From contig NZ_CP007451.1 in NCBI RefSeq assembly GCF_000626635.1, forward strand, positions 2,666,001 to 2,730,000: a stretch of 64,000 bases of DNA. Reading direction: 5' to 3'. This DNA is from Draconibacterium orientale (GTDB lineage: Bacteria; Bacteroidota; Bacteroidia; Bacteroidales; Prolixibacteraceae). Below, piece by piece: positions 51,450 through 61,290 of this stretch. The notes beneath the pieces are model-generated. The model had not been told where the DNA came from. It worked only from the letters and a program-made list of their open reading frames with translations, and made no database searches. Each line of letters starts with the position of its first letter. The first letter of the stretch is position 1. Made by a program: the position numbers and the translations under genes.

Positions 51450-52799
51450 ATGGAAATTATTTATCTGGTTGCAGGAGTGGTTGTTGGCGGAATTGTGGCA
51501 TTTATGTTTCTGAAATTGCAAGCGCAAAGTGGGCAGGCCGATGCCGGCAAATTGCTTTTTGAAAAGGAAAGTGAGTTTTTGGCACAAAAAGCTGAAATTG
51601 AAAAACAGGGGCTGGTTTGGCAGGAGCGTTACAATGCGCTGAAAACCGAAGCCGATGAGTGGAAAAGCGAGTTGCATGATTACCGCGAAGAAAACATGGT
51701 GTTGAATGTGCGTCTCGAGAATGCCAGAGTGCAGTTTGAAAATCAGGAGCAAAAATTAAACGAGCAGAAAGAGGAACTGGAAAAAATTCAGAAGAAACTA
51801 ACAGTGGAGTTTGAAAATGTAGCCAATAAAATTCTGGAGAAAAACAGCGAGAAATTTACCGCCGCCAACCAGAAAAATATCAGCGAGGTATTAAACCCCT
51901 TGAAAGAAAAGATTCAGCTGTTTGAGAAAAAAGTTGACGATACCTACAAACAAGGTTTAAAAGACCAGACTGACCTGAAAGCTGAGCTAAAAAAACTTTA
52001 CGACCTGAACAACAAAATTAGCGAAGAGGCCAACAACCTGACCAAAGCGCTGAAAGGTGATGTGAAAAAACAAGGAAACTGGGGCGAAGTGGTTTTGGAA
52101 CGTATCCTTGAGCGATCAGGGTTGAACGAAGGAGAACAGGGCTACCAAAAACAATTCAGCGATACTACTGAGGACGGCAAACGAATTCAGCCCGATATTG
52201 TAATCAACCTGCCGGATAACAAACATATTATTGTTGATTCGAAAGTTTCGATGATCGCTTACGAACGCGCCGTTAATGCCGAAAGCGATGAGGAACGGGT
52301 GAAGTTTGTAAAAGAACATCTTTTGAGTTTAAGAACTCATATTAAAGGCTTGAGCGAAAAACATTATCAAACGGGCAGCATGTTAAATTCGCCCGATTTT
52401 GTGTTGCTGTTTATTCCAATCGAAGCGTCGTTTGGTGTGGCAATTCAGGAAGACCAGGAGTTGTTTACTTATGCCTGGGATCAGAAAGTGGTAATCGTAA
52501 GTCCATCAACTTTGCTGGCAACGCTGCGCACCATCTCCTCCATCTGGCAGCAGGAAAACCAAACCCGTAACGCCATTGAAATTGCCAAACAGGGTGGGGC
52601 GCTTTACGATAAATTTGTGGGCTTTATTACCGATATGGAAACCATAGGAAAAAACCTGTCAACCACTCAGAAAACCTACGATTTGGCTGTTAATAAACTA
52701 CACACTGGCGCGGGCAACCTGGTGCGTCGTGCCGAGAATATTAAAAAGCTGGGTGCCAAAGCCACCAAAGAATTACCGCTGAAAATGCTGGAAGAGTAG
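51450..52799 (+). CDS. rmuC: DNA recombination protein RmuC homologue
   Basis: The 449-residue protein has an N-terminal membrane helix (IIYLVAGVVVGGIVAFMFL). A long coiled coil follows (about 25-190, rich in Glu/Lys/Gln), then the RmuC nuclease-like core: GDVKKQGNWGEVVLERILERSGL, QPDIVINLPDNKHIIVDSKVSMIAYE and FVLLFIPIEASFG. RmuC limits recombination at inverted repeats; its biochemical activity is poorly known. The length is normal. Confidence 0.95.
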   Translation: MEIIYLVAGVVVGGIVAFMFLKLQAQSGQADAGKLLFEKESEFLAQKAEIEKQGLVWQERYNALKTEADEWKSELHDYREENMVLNVRLENARVQFENQEQKLNEQKEELEKIQKKLTVEFENVANKILEKNSEKFTAANQKNISEVLNPLKEKIQLFEKKVDDTYKQGLKDQTDLKAELKKLYDLNNKISEEANNLTKALKGDVKKQGNWGEVVLERILERSGLNEGEQGYQKQFSDTTEDGKRIQPDIVINLPDNKHIIVDSKVSMIAYERAVNAESDEERVKFVKEHLLSLRTHIKGLSEKHYQTGSMLNSPDFVLLFIPIEASFGVAIQEDQELFTYAWDQKVVIVSPSTLLATLRTISSIWQQENQTRNAIEIAKQGGALYDKFVGFITDMETIGKNLSTTQKTYDLAVNKLHTGAGNLVRRAENIKKLGAKATKELPLKMLEE

Positions 52800-52981
52800 C
52801 GTTTTTAAGCAGGTTATACTGAATTAGGCAGAAAAGAAAATTCGTAAACGGAATAAGGTGATTCCAATGAAGAAACCACCTTATGAATGTGTGACCTATT
52901 TAACGAATAAGTCGTACAGCCATAAACGTATAATTTCGAAATAGGTTTATGTGGTGGAATATTTTAGAACGATTCTACGGA

Positions 52982-54325
52982 CTATAGATTAAACGTAACT
53001 GCCTGCCCGTAATTTGGGTGAATAATCCGGTTATTGTGGTAAACCTTCAGTCCGTTTACAAAAGTGCTTACTACCTGGTTCGAAAACTCGGTTCGCTCGA
53101 ACGGCGCCCAGCCACATTTGTACAAAATATTCTCGGGAGCCACAATCCAGCTTTTGTTCGGATCAACCAAAACAAGGTCGGCAAAATACCCTTCGCGAAT
53201 GTATCCCCGCTTGTTTACCCGGAAGAGATCGGCCGGAGTATGGCACATTTTTTCAATCACTTTTTCTATGGTAATAAATCCTTTTTTGCTCAGTTCGAGC
53301 ATGGCAACCAGCGAATGCTGAACCAGTGGCCCGCCCGATGGCGCTTTAAAATACGAGTTATTTTTTTCCTCCAGGGTATGTGGCGCATGGTCGGTGGCAA
53401 TCACGTCAATTTTATCGGCCAGCAGGGCTTCCCAAAGTGCTACTTTGTCTTTTTCGCATTTTACTGCCGGATTCCATTTTATGCGGGTGCCGTAATCGAT
53501 GTAGTCGCGCTCGTCGAACCACAGGTGATGCACACAAACTTCGGCGGTAATTTTTTTATCGCTAACTTTTCCAGGCGAAAAAAGGCTCATCTCTTTTGCC
53601 GACGAAAGATGGAGAATATGCAAGCGTGTATCGAATTTCGAGGCCAGTTCAACCGCTTTCGACGACGATTTATAACAGGCCTCGTCGCTGCGTATGTGGC
53701 AGTGGCGCGAAATAGGAACGTTTTCGCCATATCGATGGCGGGCAATTTCGGTATTGGCTTTTATTGTTGCTTCGTCTTCGCAATGGGTAGCAACCAGTGT
53801 TGGGGCATTTTTAAAAATTTCAGACAGCGTTTTATCATCGTCAACCAACATATTTCCGGTTGAAGAGCCCATAAAAACTTTAATCCCACACACTTTTGTA
53901 GGGTCGGTTCTCAGCACTTCGGGCAAATTATCGTTGGTGGCACCCATGTAAAACGAATAATTAACTGCCGAAACTTCAGCAGCCCGGTCGAATTTTTTCT
54001 GCAATTCTTCCTGCGTAACGGCTTGCGGATTGGTGTTGGGCATTTCCATGTAAGTGGTAACTCCACCGGCTGCCGCAGCTTTGCTTTCGGTGGCAATTTC
54101 GCCTTTGTGGGTTAATCCTGGCTCACGAAAATGTACCTGGTCGTCAATTACTCCGGGAATCAGCAAAAGCCCTGTAGCATCAATAACTTCGGTGTGGCTG
54201 GTATCAAAATCGGCGGGAACCGTGTGAGGAAAGACTTTTTCTATTTTTTCACCATCAATTAAAACACTTCCTTTAAATTTTAATCCTTCGTTTACTATCG
54301 TTGCGTCTTTAATCAGTGTTCTCAT
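52982..54325 (-). CDS. pyrC: Dihydroorotase (type I)
   Basis: The 447-residue amidohydrolase catalyses the third step of pyrimidine synthesis. Metal and catalytic residues are visible: PGVIDDQVHFREPG (HxH-type site with Gln-Val-His-Phe-Arg), GIKVFMGSSTG (carbamylated Lys), THCEDE, LHILHLSS and IDVIATDHAPHTLEEK (catalytic Asp). The DDQVHFREPGLTHKG text matches Bacteroidota PyrC. A TAACTTTG box at 54357-54350 (minus strand) is a likely -7 element, with no clear TTG upstream. Confidence 0.95.
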   Translation of the reverse strand: MRTLIKDATIVNEGLKFKGSVLIDGEKIEKVFPHTVPADFDTSHTEVIDATGLLLIPGVIDDQVHFREPGLTHKGEIATESKAAAAGGVTTYMEMPNTNPQAVTQEELQKKFDRAAEVSAVNYSFYMGATNDNLPEVLRTDPTKVCGIKVFMGSSTGNMLVDDDKTLSEIFKNAPTLVATHCEDEATIKANTEIARHRYGENVPISRHCHIRSDEACYKSSSKAVELASKFDTRLHILHLSSAKEMSLFSPGKVSDKKITAEVCVHHLWFDERDYIDYGTRIKWNPAVKCEKDKVALWEALLADKIDVIATDHAPHTLEEKNNSYFKAPSGGPLVQHSLVAMLELSKKGFITIEKVIEKMCHTPADLFRVNKRGYIREGYFADLVLVDPNKSWIVAPENILYKCGWAPFERTEFSNQVVSTFVNGLKVYHNNRIIHPNYGQAVTFNL

Positions 54326-54464
54326 TTCCCCTCGGTTTTTGATTTATAACAAAGTTACTAAAATACGCCGAAACCCTTCTTGTCTGTACGCCACGAAATT
54401 TCGGTAACCCTTTGTCAAACGTTGTTTGTTGCTCATTGTTCACATTGGGGGAGAATTGTACGCA

Positions 54465-54490
54465 CAAAAAAGACTGCACGTGGCAGCCTT
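54465..54490 (-). terminator. Rho-independent terminator of the glycosyltransferase gene
   Basis: On the minus strand AAGGCTGC (54490-54483) pairs with GCAGTCTT (54477-54470), with one G-U pair, and runs into T residues (54470-54465). It lies about 30 bp after the stop at 54521 and before pyrC's start region. Confidence 0.8.
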
Positions 54491-54520
54491 GAATTATCCT
54501 TAAGCCTTCATCATTAATCC

Positions 54521-55255
54521 TTAATTTTTCCTTTCGTATTTTCGAACAAAGCTGATTAACTTCATTTTTAAAACGCCCCAAAGTGCTTCGTTAAAAATAC
54601 CACCGCTCATTTTCGATGTTCCTTCCTGGCGATCGGTAAACACAATGGAAACTTCCTTGATGTTAAATCCAAATTTGTGGGCTGTAAATTTCATTTCAAT
54701 CTGAAATCCGTAGCCAATCAGTTTTATTTTGTCGAGGTCGATGGTTTCCAGTACTTCCCGTTTCCAGCAAACAAAACCAGCGGTAGTGTCGCGCACATTC
54801 ATGCCGGTAACAATACGCACATACATCGATGCAAAATACGACATCAGTACACGGCCAAGCGGCCAGTTTACCACATTTATTCCGGTAATATAGCGCGAAC
54901 CAACAGCCACATCGGCACCATGTCCAATGGCATCAAAAAGCCTTAGCAAATCATCGGGATTGTGCGAAAAGTCGCAGTCCATTTCGCAAATCGCTTGGTA
55001 ATCTCTTTCCAGCGCCCACTTAAAGCCTGAAATGTAGGCTGTGCCCAAACCCAGTTTCCCTTTTCTTTCCAAAATATGGAGTTTGTCGGGAAACTCTTTC
55101 ATCAGGCCTTTTACAATTTCGGCAGTTCCATCAGGCGAATTATCTTCTACAATCAGCAAATGAAAAGGCATTTCCAAAGAGAAGACCTTGCGGATCATCT
55201 TTTCAACATTCTCCTTTTCATTGTATGTTGGAATGATTACTAAATTCTTTGACAC
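54521..55255 (-). CDS. Polyprenol-phosphate mannosyltransferase-like GT2 glycosyltransferase
   Basis: The 244-residue GT2 enzyme resembles DPM1. It has LVIIPTYNEKENVEKMI, LLIVEDNSPDGTAEIV, LGLGTAYISGFKWALE, the DxD-type CEMDCDFSHNPDDLLRL, DVAVGSRYI and DTTAGFVCWKREVLE. There is no C-terminal membrane domain, so it is the short cytosolic-face form. It transfers a hexose (mannose in characterised cases) from a nucleotide sugar to a polyprenyl phosphate for cell-envelope glycosylation; the sugar is not determined here. Confidence 0.92.
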   Translation of the reverse strand: MSKNLVIIPTYNEKENVEKMIRKVFSLEMPFHLLIVEDNSPDGTAEIVKGLMKEFPDKLHILERKGKLGLGTAYISGFKWALERDYQAICEMDCDFSHNPDDLLRLFDAIGHGADVAVGSRYITGINVVNWPLGRVLMSYFASMYVRIVTGMNVRDTTAGFVCWKREVLETIDLDKIKLIGYGFQIEMKFTAHKFGFNIKEVSIVFTDRQEGTSKMSGGIFNEALWGVLKMKLISFVRKYERKN

Positions 55256-55572
55256 TTTATTGAATTATTAGAATAAAAAACGAAAATACAGTTTTTGAAT
55301 GAATTCTAAATTCAATCCCAATCAATTATTCGAATAACGATGAAGAGTGTTTTCGATAAATTATATAATTGAATGGTTTTCAGGATAAGGAATAAATGCG
55401 ATTGGGGGTGTTAAAAAGACTAAGGCTTACGCTTGTTTGTTTTGTTTGGCAAATGTGTGGCATGCTCCCGATAAGAATGAAACTGATGTAAAGCAGTACA
55501 AGGCTTGATGCAATATTTGAATATCGGAGGATTAGAATGTTGAATACAAAATGACTAATTTTAACCATTAAA
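55256..55572. other. Intergenic region, no gene accepted
   Basis: This AT-rich stretch contains short ATTAGAATGTT-like words (about 55500-55550). A 70-codon minus-strand frame here begins in the tandem repeat and has no credible coding character. No terminator or strong promoter was identified. Confidence 0.5.
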
Positions 55573-55620
55573 CCATTAACGCATTGAACCATTAACGCAT
55601 TGAAGCATTAACGCATTGAA
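55573..55620 (+). repeat. Three tandem 16-bp repeats abutting the GNAT start codon
   Basis: Units of CCATTAACGCATTGAA at 55573-55588 and 55589-55604 are identical; the third (55605-55620) differs only in its first base. The ATG of the next gene is at 55622. The array occupies the 5' leader and ribosome-binding region, so copy number would alter spacing or leader structure. Confidence 0.9.
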
Positions 55621-55621
55621 A

Positions 55622-56089
55622 ATGGAAAAAAAACTCATTCAAGTTGATTTGCAAAATCCCGTTCATTGCAAGCAAGTGCTTCATCTTTTAAATGATTACA
55701 TGGAAGATGAAATGGGAATTCGCGAACCGATGCCCGAAGGACTTGGCCCAAAAATTATTGAAGGCCTGAAACGACATGTGGCGTACATGGGCTTTTTTGT
55801 TTGTATTGGCGACAATTTTGCAGGGCTTGCCAATTGTAACCTCAATTTTTCTACCTGGAAAGCGAGTCCACTAATCAATATTCACGATTTAATTGTATCT
55901 CCCGGTTTCCGCCAACAGGGAGTTGGCCTGTTTCTGTTAAAAGGCATTGAGAAATTTGCCGAAGAAAATGGCTACTGCCGGATAAACCTGGAGGTGCGAC
56001 ATGATAATATTAAAGCCCAAAACCTTTACCGCAAAGCCGGATTTAAAGAATGCGAACCCAATAATTTCTTTTGGGAAAACCGGCTTTAG
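55622..56089 (+). CDS. GNAT-family N-acetyltransferase
   Basis: The 155-residue acetyltransferase has the acetyl-CoA binding motif A in LIVSPGFRQQGVGLFLLKGIEKFAEENG (R/Q-x-x-G-x-G/A form) and motif B in INLEVRHDNIKAQNLYRKAGFKE. The substrate is unknown; the LEVRHDN-KAQ-LYRK-GF text resembles small-molecule or protein amine acetylases. ATG 55622 follows directly on the tandem repeat. An in-frame TTG at 55616 lies inside the repeat and is not preferred. Confidence 0.9.
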   Translation: MEKKLIQVDLQNPVHCKQVLHLLNDYMEDEMGIREPMPEGLGPKIIEGLKRHVAYMGFFVCIGDNFAGLANCNLNFSTWKASPLINIHDLIVSPGFRQQGVGLFLLKGIEKFAEENGYCRINLEVRHDNIKAQNLYRKAGFKECEPNNFFWENRL

Positions 56090-56307
56090 GAGTGTTAGAA
56101 TGTTTGAGTATTGGAATATTAGAATGTTGGAATGGGGTGATTCGGGATACTTGATTCCGTTTACTTAACAAAGTGCTCCCCTTTAACTGCAAGAATATAC
56201 ATTTCTTTTCACATAATTTTATGGAAATTGCCGTTAAATTTCGTCCGGAAGAACCAATTAACTTCGATCATTTATTCTTCGCTGGACGATTTAAATCAAA
56301 TTATCTT

Positions 56308-56446
56308 GCCCTGGGCTGTAATAAATCGCACTTTCAGCGCTCTTCTTAGGCTACAATCCAACAAATATAATATAGGGCTGAAAGTCCGCAGTAATTTAGC
56401 CCCGGGCAAACGAACCGCCGGATGGCGGAAAGTGTCGCCCGGGGTT
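56308..56446. repeat. Structured palindromic repeat with two competing hairpins
   Basis: GCCCTGGGCT (56308-56317) and ACTTTCAGC (56330-56338) pair with GCTGAAAGT (56377-56385) and AGCCCCGGGC (56398-56407). The same AGCCCCGGGC can instead pair with GCCCGGGGTT (56437-56446), enclosing CCGCC-GGAT-GGCGG. The two folds exclude each other. Sequences of this look recur between Bacteroidota genes and may be REP elements. A frame across it (56228-56461) is not accepted as a gene. The flanking 56090-56160 holds short GAATATTAGAATGTT-like direct words. Confidence 0.55.
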
Positions 56447-56645
56447 AATGTTAAGTATTAGAAAAGGCGCAAATGCAAAAGTACATTGAAAATGAAACGT
56501 GTCATGCGCCTCATATACAAGCCTTTTGTCGAAGATAAGGCGTAAAATATTTGTGTATAGAGGGTAACTACAATAGCGAGGCACAATGAGGGTGAGTCAA
56601 TAAATGTTGAACCAGATTTAACAATGATTTGCAATAGACTAACAG

Positions 56646-56674
56646 AAAAAGGGCCATCCGTTTCCGGACGACCC
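56646..56674 (-). terminator. Rho-independent terminator of the efflux operon
   Basis: On the minus strand GGGTCGTCCG pairs with CGGATGGCCC (two G-U pairs) closed by a GAAA tetraloop and followed by five T residues. It lies 35 bp after the stop of the outer-membrane factor gene. Confidence 0.85.
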
Positions 56675-56708
56675 CCTTCAGGTTATGAATCTACTTGTTT
56701 TACAAATT

Positions 56709-58097
56709 TTATTGCCAACCACCGCCTAATGCGCGATACAGCGAAACCACCGCATTCAGTTGCTGAACCTGGTCGTTAACATCGCTCAATTGTGCATTCA
56801 GCAAACTTTGCTGTGCATTCAAAACTTCGGTGTAAGTTGCCGAACCGTAAATCAGCAACTCTTTGGTGTAATCAACCGATTTTTCCAGGGCATCCAATTG
56901 TTTGTTGCGCAGCTCTATCTTTTGCATCGATGCATCGTACATGCTAAGGGCATCGTTCACTTCGGCACCTGCATTCAATAATGTACTTTTGAAATTTAAC
57001 AAAGCTTCTTCCTGTTGTGCTTTGGCAACTTCTAAACGTGTTTTGTTGGCCCGCTTGTTAAAAATTGGTTGAACTAAACCTCCCACAATATTGGCGGCAA
57101 ACGATGCCGGATCAAACAAATCTTCAAACTCCAGCGATTCCAAACCTGCACTTGCGGTAAGTGTTACCGACGGGTAAAAGTAAGCTTTCGCGCTGTTGGT
57201 TATGTGGTAAGCACTTATAACGTTGTACTCGGCTTGCATTACATCGGGGCGCTTATCTAACAATTCGGCCGGAACACCAACTTCCAACAGTTCGTGCGCC
57301 TGCTGCTCTTGCAGTTTGCCGCGTTTTACTTTTCCCGGAGTTCGGCCCAACAGAATACAAAGTGTATTTTCGTTTTCACGTATTTGCTGTTCGATGTCGG
57401 GAATGGTAACTTCTGCTGCGTAACGTGCAGCTTCACTTTGTACTACTGCCGCTCCGGTAACGCTGCCACTTTCTTTTAATGCTTTTATGGTTTCAACCAG
57501 TTCGGCACTGTTTTTAACCGTGGCCTTTGTAATTTCAAGGTTCGCGTCGAGTGCCAGTAAGCGGTAATACACCGAAGCAATATTGGCAATCAGTCGTGTT
57601 TGCACTGCTTTTTTTGCTGCATCGGTAGCCAGGTAATTGGCGTAGGCCGATTTTTTGGCGTTGCTCAGTTTTCCCCAGAAGTCGATTTCCCAGCTACTTT
57701 GCAACGCTATTTGCGATGCGTTGTAATGGTCCGGTCCATTAGGAGTGGTTGATTCTGAGTTTTTAACGTAAGTATGTCCGGCTTGCCCCGTTAGCGAGGG
57801 GGCCAGTGCTGCTTTGCTTTGTAAGAAATTCGACTCGGCAGCAACAACGCGCTGAACCGCAGCCTGCAAATCAAAGTTGTTTCTCAATCCTTCGGCGATT
57901 AAACTGTCCAAAATCGGGTCGTTAAACAGGTTTTGCCAGCTTTCGTTTGCCAGGTTGCTTTCGGCCGTTTTTGCTGCTCCGTATAATCCGTCGGTTGAAT
58001 CCTGGCTGCGCTGGTATTGATTGGTTGTACTACACGAAACAATCAATACCGAAACAAGGGCAATAAGTAGTATGTTTTTTATTGAATTTGTCTTCAT
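56709..58097 (-). CDS. Outer-membrane efflux lipoprotein (OprM/NodT family)
   Basis: The 462-residue lipoprotein (VLIVSC, Cys22) has the two TolC-type halves of the outer-membrane factor fold: NLANESWQNLFNDPILDSLIAEGLRNN.. with SWEIDFWGKLSNAKKSAYANYLA, and the C-terminal VGLVQPIFNKRANKTRLEVAKAQQEEALLNFKSTLLNAGAEVNDAL. The channel completes the tripartite pump encoded just upstream (20 bp from the RND gene). Confidence 0.94.
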   Translation of the reverse strand: MKTNSIKNILLIALVSVLIVSCSTTNQYQRSQDSTDGLYGAAKTAESNLANESWQNLFNDPILDSLIAEGLRNNFDLQAAVQRVVAAESNFLQSKAALAPSLTGQAGHTYVKNSESTTPNGPDHYNASQIALQSSWEIDFWGKLSNAKKSAYANYLATDAAKKAVQTRLIANIASVYYRLLALDANLEITKATVKNSAELVETIKALKESGSVTGAAVVQSEAARYAAEVTIPDIEQQIRENENTLCILLGRTPGKVKRGKLQEQQAHELLEVGVPAELLDKRPDVMQAEYNVISAYHITNSAKAYFYPSVTLTASAGLESLEFEDLFDPASFAANIVGGLVQPIFNKRANKTRLEVAKAQQEEALLNFKSTLLNAGAEVNDALSMYDASMQKIELRNKQLDALEKSVDYTKELLIYGSATYTEVLNAQQSLLNAQLSDVNDQVQQLNAVVSLYRALGGGWQ

Positions 58098-58117
58098 ATC
58101 TAATCTTTTCTAGCGGA

Positions 58118-61100
58118 TTAATCCAAACTGTTCATTTCTGAAATTTCTTGTTGCTCCTTCGGTTTTGTTACTTTTTCTTCCAAAATCTGGAAAACCACGA
58201 ACATGGCCGGAATAACCAAAATTCCAATCAGCGTACCAATCAGCATACCACCCACAGCGCCGGTCCCGATGGAGCGGTTACCGTTGGCACCAACTCCTGT
58301 TCCGATAACCAGCGGAATTAATCCTACAATAAATGCGAAGGATGTCATCAAAATCGGGCGAAGTCGGGCAGTGGCACCTTCAACGGCAGCCTCAATAATC
58401 GACATGCCCGATTCCCGTCGTTGCCGGGCAAACTCCACAATCAGAATGGCATTTTTGGCCAGAAGCCCGATAAGCATTACCAGCGAAATTTGCAGGTAAA
58501 TGTTGTTTTCAACGCCCAAAATGCGGGCGAAAATAAACGAGCCGGCAATACCAATGGGTAACGACACAATAATCGATAGCGGCATAATGTAACTCTCGTA
58601 CTGTGCTGCCAGCAAGAAGTACACAAAAATCAAACTTAAAATAAAGATGATGATGGTTTGGTTACCTGCACTAACTTCTTCGCGGGTAAGCCCCGAGAAT
58701 TCGTAAGCATAGCCGGTTGGTAACATTTCGGCAGCTACTTCGCGTACGGCATCAATGGCGTCTCCGGAGCTATAACCGGGATTTGGGCTGCCGTTTACCG
58801 AAATTGCGGTGTACATATTAAAACGGTTAATTGTTTCGGGGCCATACACTCTTGTAAGTGTAATGAATTCCGAAATAGGAGCCATTTCGCCGGTTGCAGT
58901 GCGTACTTTAATCGTGTTTAAATCTTCAGGGTTTCCGCGGTATTTGGCTTCTGATTGTACCATAACCCGGTATTGTTTACCAAAGCGGTTAAAATCGGAT
59001 GCATAATAGCCACCAATGTAGCCTTGCATAGCCGAAAGCACTGAGCTTACCTGTAACCCGGAGCGCATACAGCGGGCCGCATCAACATCAATACGGTATT
59101 GCGGGAAGTTGGTATTAAAAGCAGTACGTGCATATTGAATTTCGGGACGTTGATTTAATGCGCCTAGGAAATTATTGGCCACTTTTTCAAAGTCGTGAAT
59201 ATCGCCACCGGTTTTATCTTCCAGTTGTAATTCGAAACCGCCGGTAACACTAAATCCTGGAACCATTGGTGGTGAGAAGATAATAATACGGGCACCTTTG
59301 ATTTGCGAAGTAAGCATGTACAATTTCTGCACAACACTGTTCAAATCCTGTCCTTCGCCTTTTCGTTCGTTAAAAGGTTTTAGTCCTGCAATTACCATCG
59401 CATACGGACTTCCTTGTCCGCCCATAAATGAAAATCCTGTTACAACTGTCCGTCCGTTAATTTCCGGTATTGTTTCTAAAAGGGCATCAACTTGTTTTGC
59501 AACTTCTGCTGTTCTTTCTGATGAAGAAGCCGGAGGCATGGCGATATCAACAAACATCCGCCCTGTGTCTTCGGACGGAACAAAGCCTGTTGAGGTTGTT
59601 TTCATAAGGTAACCAAGAAGAGCAACAAAAATTATAATCAAGGTTCCGGCCACTAATTTTTTGTTGATAAAGAAGTGAGTTACCTTTTTGTATTTTCCGG
59701 TCATGCTTTCAAATGCGGTGTTAAATGCAATATAAAAGCGTTTCATTACCCCCTTCTTTTCTTTTTCTTCTTCGCTGTGTGGTTTTAGGAACAGCGCACA
59801 CAACGCCGGGCTGAGTGTAAGCGCATTAACAGCTGAAAGTATAATGGCTACCGTAAGTGTTATTCCAAATTGCTTGTAAAACACTCCGGTGGTTCCGGTT
59901 ATAAATGTTACCGGAATAAACACCGCCGCCATTACCAGTGTAATCGAAATAATGGCTGTAGAAATTTCGTTCATCGCCGAAATAGCAGCGTTTTTAGCAC
60001 TTCGTGCCCCCGAGTCGAGTTTGGCGTGAACCGCTTCCACCACCACAATGGCATCGTCGACCACAATACCAATGGCGAGCACCAGCGCAAACAGGGTAAG
60101 TAAGTTTATGGTAAAGCCAAATAAATTCAGGAAGAAGAAAGTACCAATAATGGATACAGGAACGGCGATTGCCGGAATAAGTGTTGCCCTGAAATTTTGC
60201 AGGAACACAAAAACAACGATAAATACCAGCACAAAAGCCTCGAGTAAGGTGTGCAGTACTTTTTCGATCGAGGCATCGAGGAATTCGTTGGTATTCATGA
60301 GCTCCATATAATCAACTCCCGGAGGAAATGACTTGGACGCTTCTTCCAGTGTACGTTCGATTTCCAGAATTACTTCGCGGGCGTTCGATCCGGCCGATTG
60401 AAAAATCGCCATACTAATACCCGGTTGTCCCTGGGTTTGTGTCATTGCAGTGTAATCCAGCGAGCCAAATTCAACGCGGGCTACATCTCCAAGCCGTAAA
60501 ATATTCCCGTCTTCATCCGATTTTATTACAATGTTTTCGAACTCTTCGGGTTGTGTAAGTTTTCCACGATAGCGAATAACATACTCGAAACTCTGACCAT
60601 TTTCGCTACCAAAACGTCCGGGAGCTGCCTCCAGGTTTTGTGCATTTAGTGCAGCAACCACATCGGCAGGTATTAAGTTATAGTTCGACATGATATCCGG
60701 TTTTAACCAAATACGCATCGAGTAATCTTTGCGGCCGAATACCATGGCTTCGCCTACACCGTTAATACGTTGTACTTGTGGCAGCAGGTTAATTTTCGAA
60801 TAGTTCTGAAGGAAAGTTTCGTCGTATCTTCCATCTTTACTGTAAAGCGAAAATACCATTAACATGTTGTTCTGGCGCTTGGCAGTAAGCACTCCGGCAC
60901 GCGTAACTTCAGCCGGCAGCAGTGCATTGGCACGTGCCACACGGTTTTGAACGTTAACGGATGCCATATCCGGATCGGTTCCTTGTTTAAAGTACACCTG
61001 AATTGTACCCGATCCGTTGTTGCTCGCTGTTGAGCTCATGTAAATCATGTCTTCAACACCGTTAATCTGTTCTTCGAGCGGAATAACCACACTGTTCAGA

Positions 61101-61270
61101 ACGGTTTGCGCATCGGCACCGGTGTAGTTGGCCGATACCCGAATGGTTGGCGGAGCAATATCGGGATACTGCTCGATGGGTAAAGTAGTAATTCCCAGCA
61201 CTCCGAGAATAACCAGTATGATTGAAATAACCGTTGAAAGTACCGGCCTTTCTATAAATTTTCTAAACAT
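58118..61270 (-). CDS. HAE1-family RND multidrug efflux permease (AcrB-like)
   Basis: The 1050-residue inner-membrane pump has the normal AcrB length and twelve-helix plan. It has FIERPVLSTVISIILVILG, the GVEDMIYMSS and NVQNRVA porter segments, and the proton-relay GIVVDDAIVVVEAVH (Asp-Asp of helix 4) with its partner LLAKNAILIVEFA (Lys of helix 10). The second porter half is also complete. Hydrophobic-amphiphilic drugs are the usual substrates. It lies 20 bp from both its neighbours, forming a marR-adaptor-pump-channel operon. Confidence 0.96.
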   Translation of the reverse strand: MFRKFIERPVLSTVISIILVILGVLGITTLPIEQYPDIAPPTIRVSANYTGADAQTVLNSVVIPLEEQINGVEDMIYMSSTASNNGSGTIQVYFKQGTDPDMASVNVQNRVARANALLPAEVTRAGVLTAKRQNNMLMVFSLYSKDGRYDETFLQNYSKINLLPQVQRINGVGEAMVFGRKDYSMRIWLKPDIMSNYNLIPADVVAALNAQNLEAAPGRFGSENGQSFEYVIRYRGKLTQPEEFENIVIKSDEDGNILRLGDVARVEFGSLDYTAMTQTQGQPGISMAIFQSAGSNAREVILEIERTLEEASKSFPPGVDYMELMNTNEFLDASIEKVLHTLLEAFVLVFIVVFVFLQNFRATLIPAIAVPVSIIGTFFFLNLFGFTINLLTLFALVLAIGIVVDDAIVVVEAVHAKLDSGARSAKNAAISAMNEISTAIISITLVMAAVFIPVTFITGTTGVFYKQFGITLTVAIILSAVNALTLSPALCALFLKPHSEEEKEKKGVMKRFYIAFNTAFESMTGKYKKVTHFFINKKLVAGTLIIIFVALLGYLMKTTSTGFVPSEDTGRMFVDIAMPPASSSERTAEVAKQVDALLETIPEINGRTVVTGFSFMGGQGSPYAMVIAGLKPFNERKGEGQDLNSVVQKLYMLTSQIKGARIIIFSPPMVPGFSVTGGFELQLEDKTGGDIHDFEKVANNFLGALNQRPEIQYARTAFNTNFPQYRIDVDAARCMRSGLQVSSVLSAMQGYIGGYYASDFNRFGKQYRVMVQSEAKYRGNPEDLNTIKVRTATGEMAPISEFITLTRVYGPETINRFNMYTAISVNGSPNPGYSSGDAIDAVREVAAEMLPTGYAYEFSGLTREEVSAGNQTIIIFILSLIFVYFLLAAQYESYIMPLSIIVSLPIGIAGSFIFARILGVENNIYLQISLVMLIGLLAKNAILIVEFARQRRESGMSIIEAAVEGATARLRPILMTSFAFIVGLIPLVIGTGVGANGNRSIGTGAVGGMLIGTLIGILVIPAMFVVFQILEEKVTKPKEQQEISEMNSLD

Positions 61271-61290
61271 AACTGTTGTCTTCTATATGA

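Noticed and set aside
53018-53863. 281-codon plus-strand open frame
   Set aside because: It lies antisense to dihydroorotase, whose motifs are complete; the frame has no recognisable domain.
55380-55592. 70-codon minus-strand open frame
   Set aside because: It starts inside the 16-bp tandem repeat and consists of biased hydrophobic text without homologous features.
56228-56461. 77-codon plus-strand open frame
   Set aside because: It runs across the palindromic repeat at 56308-56446; its C-terminal text is the translation of the hairpins.
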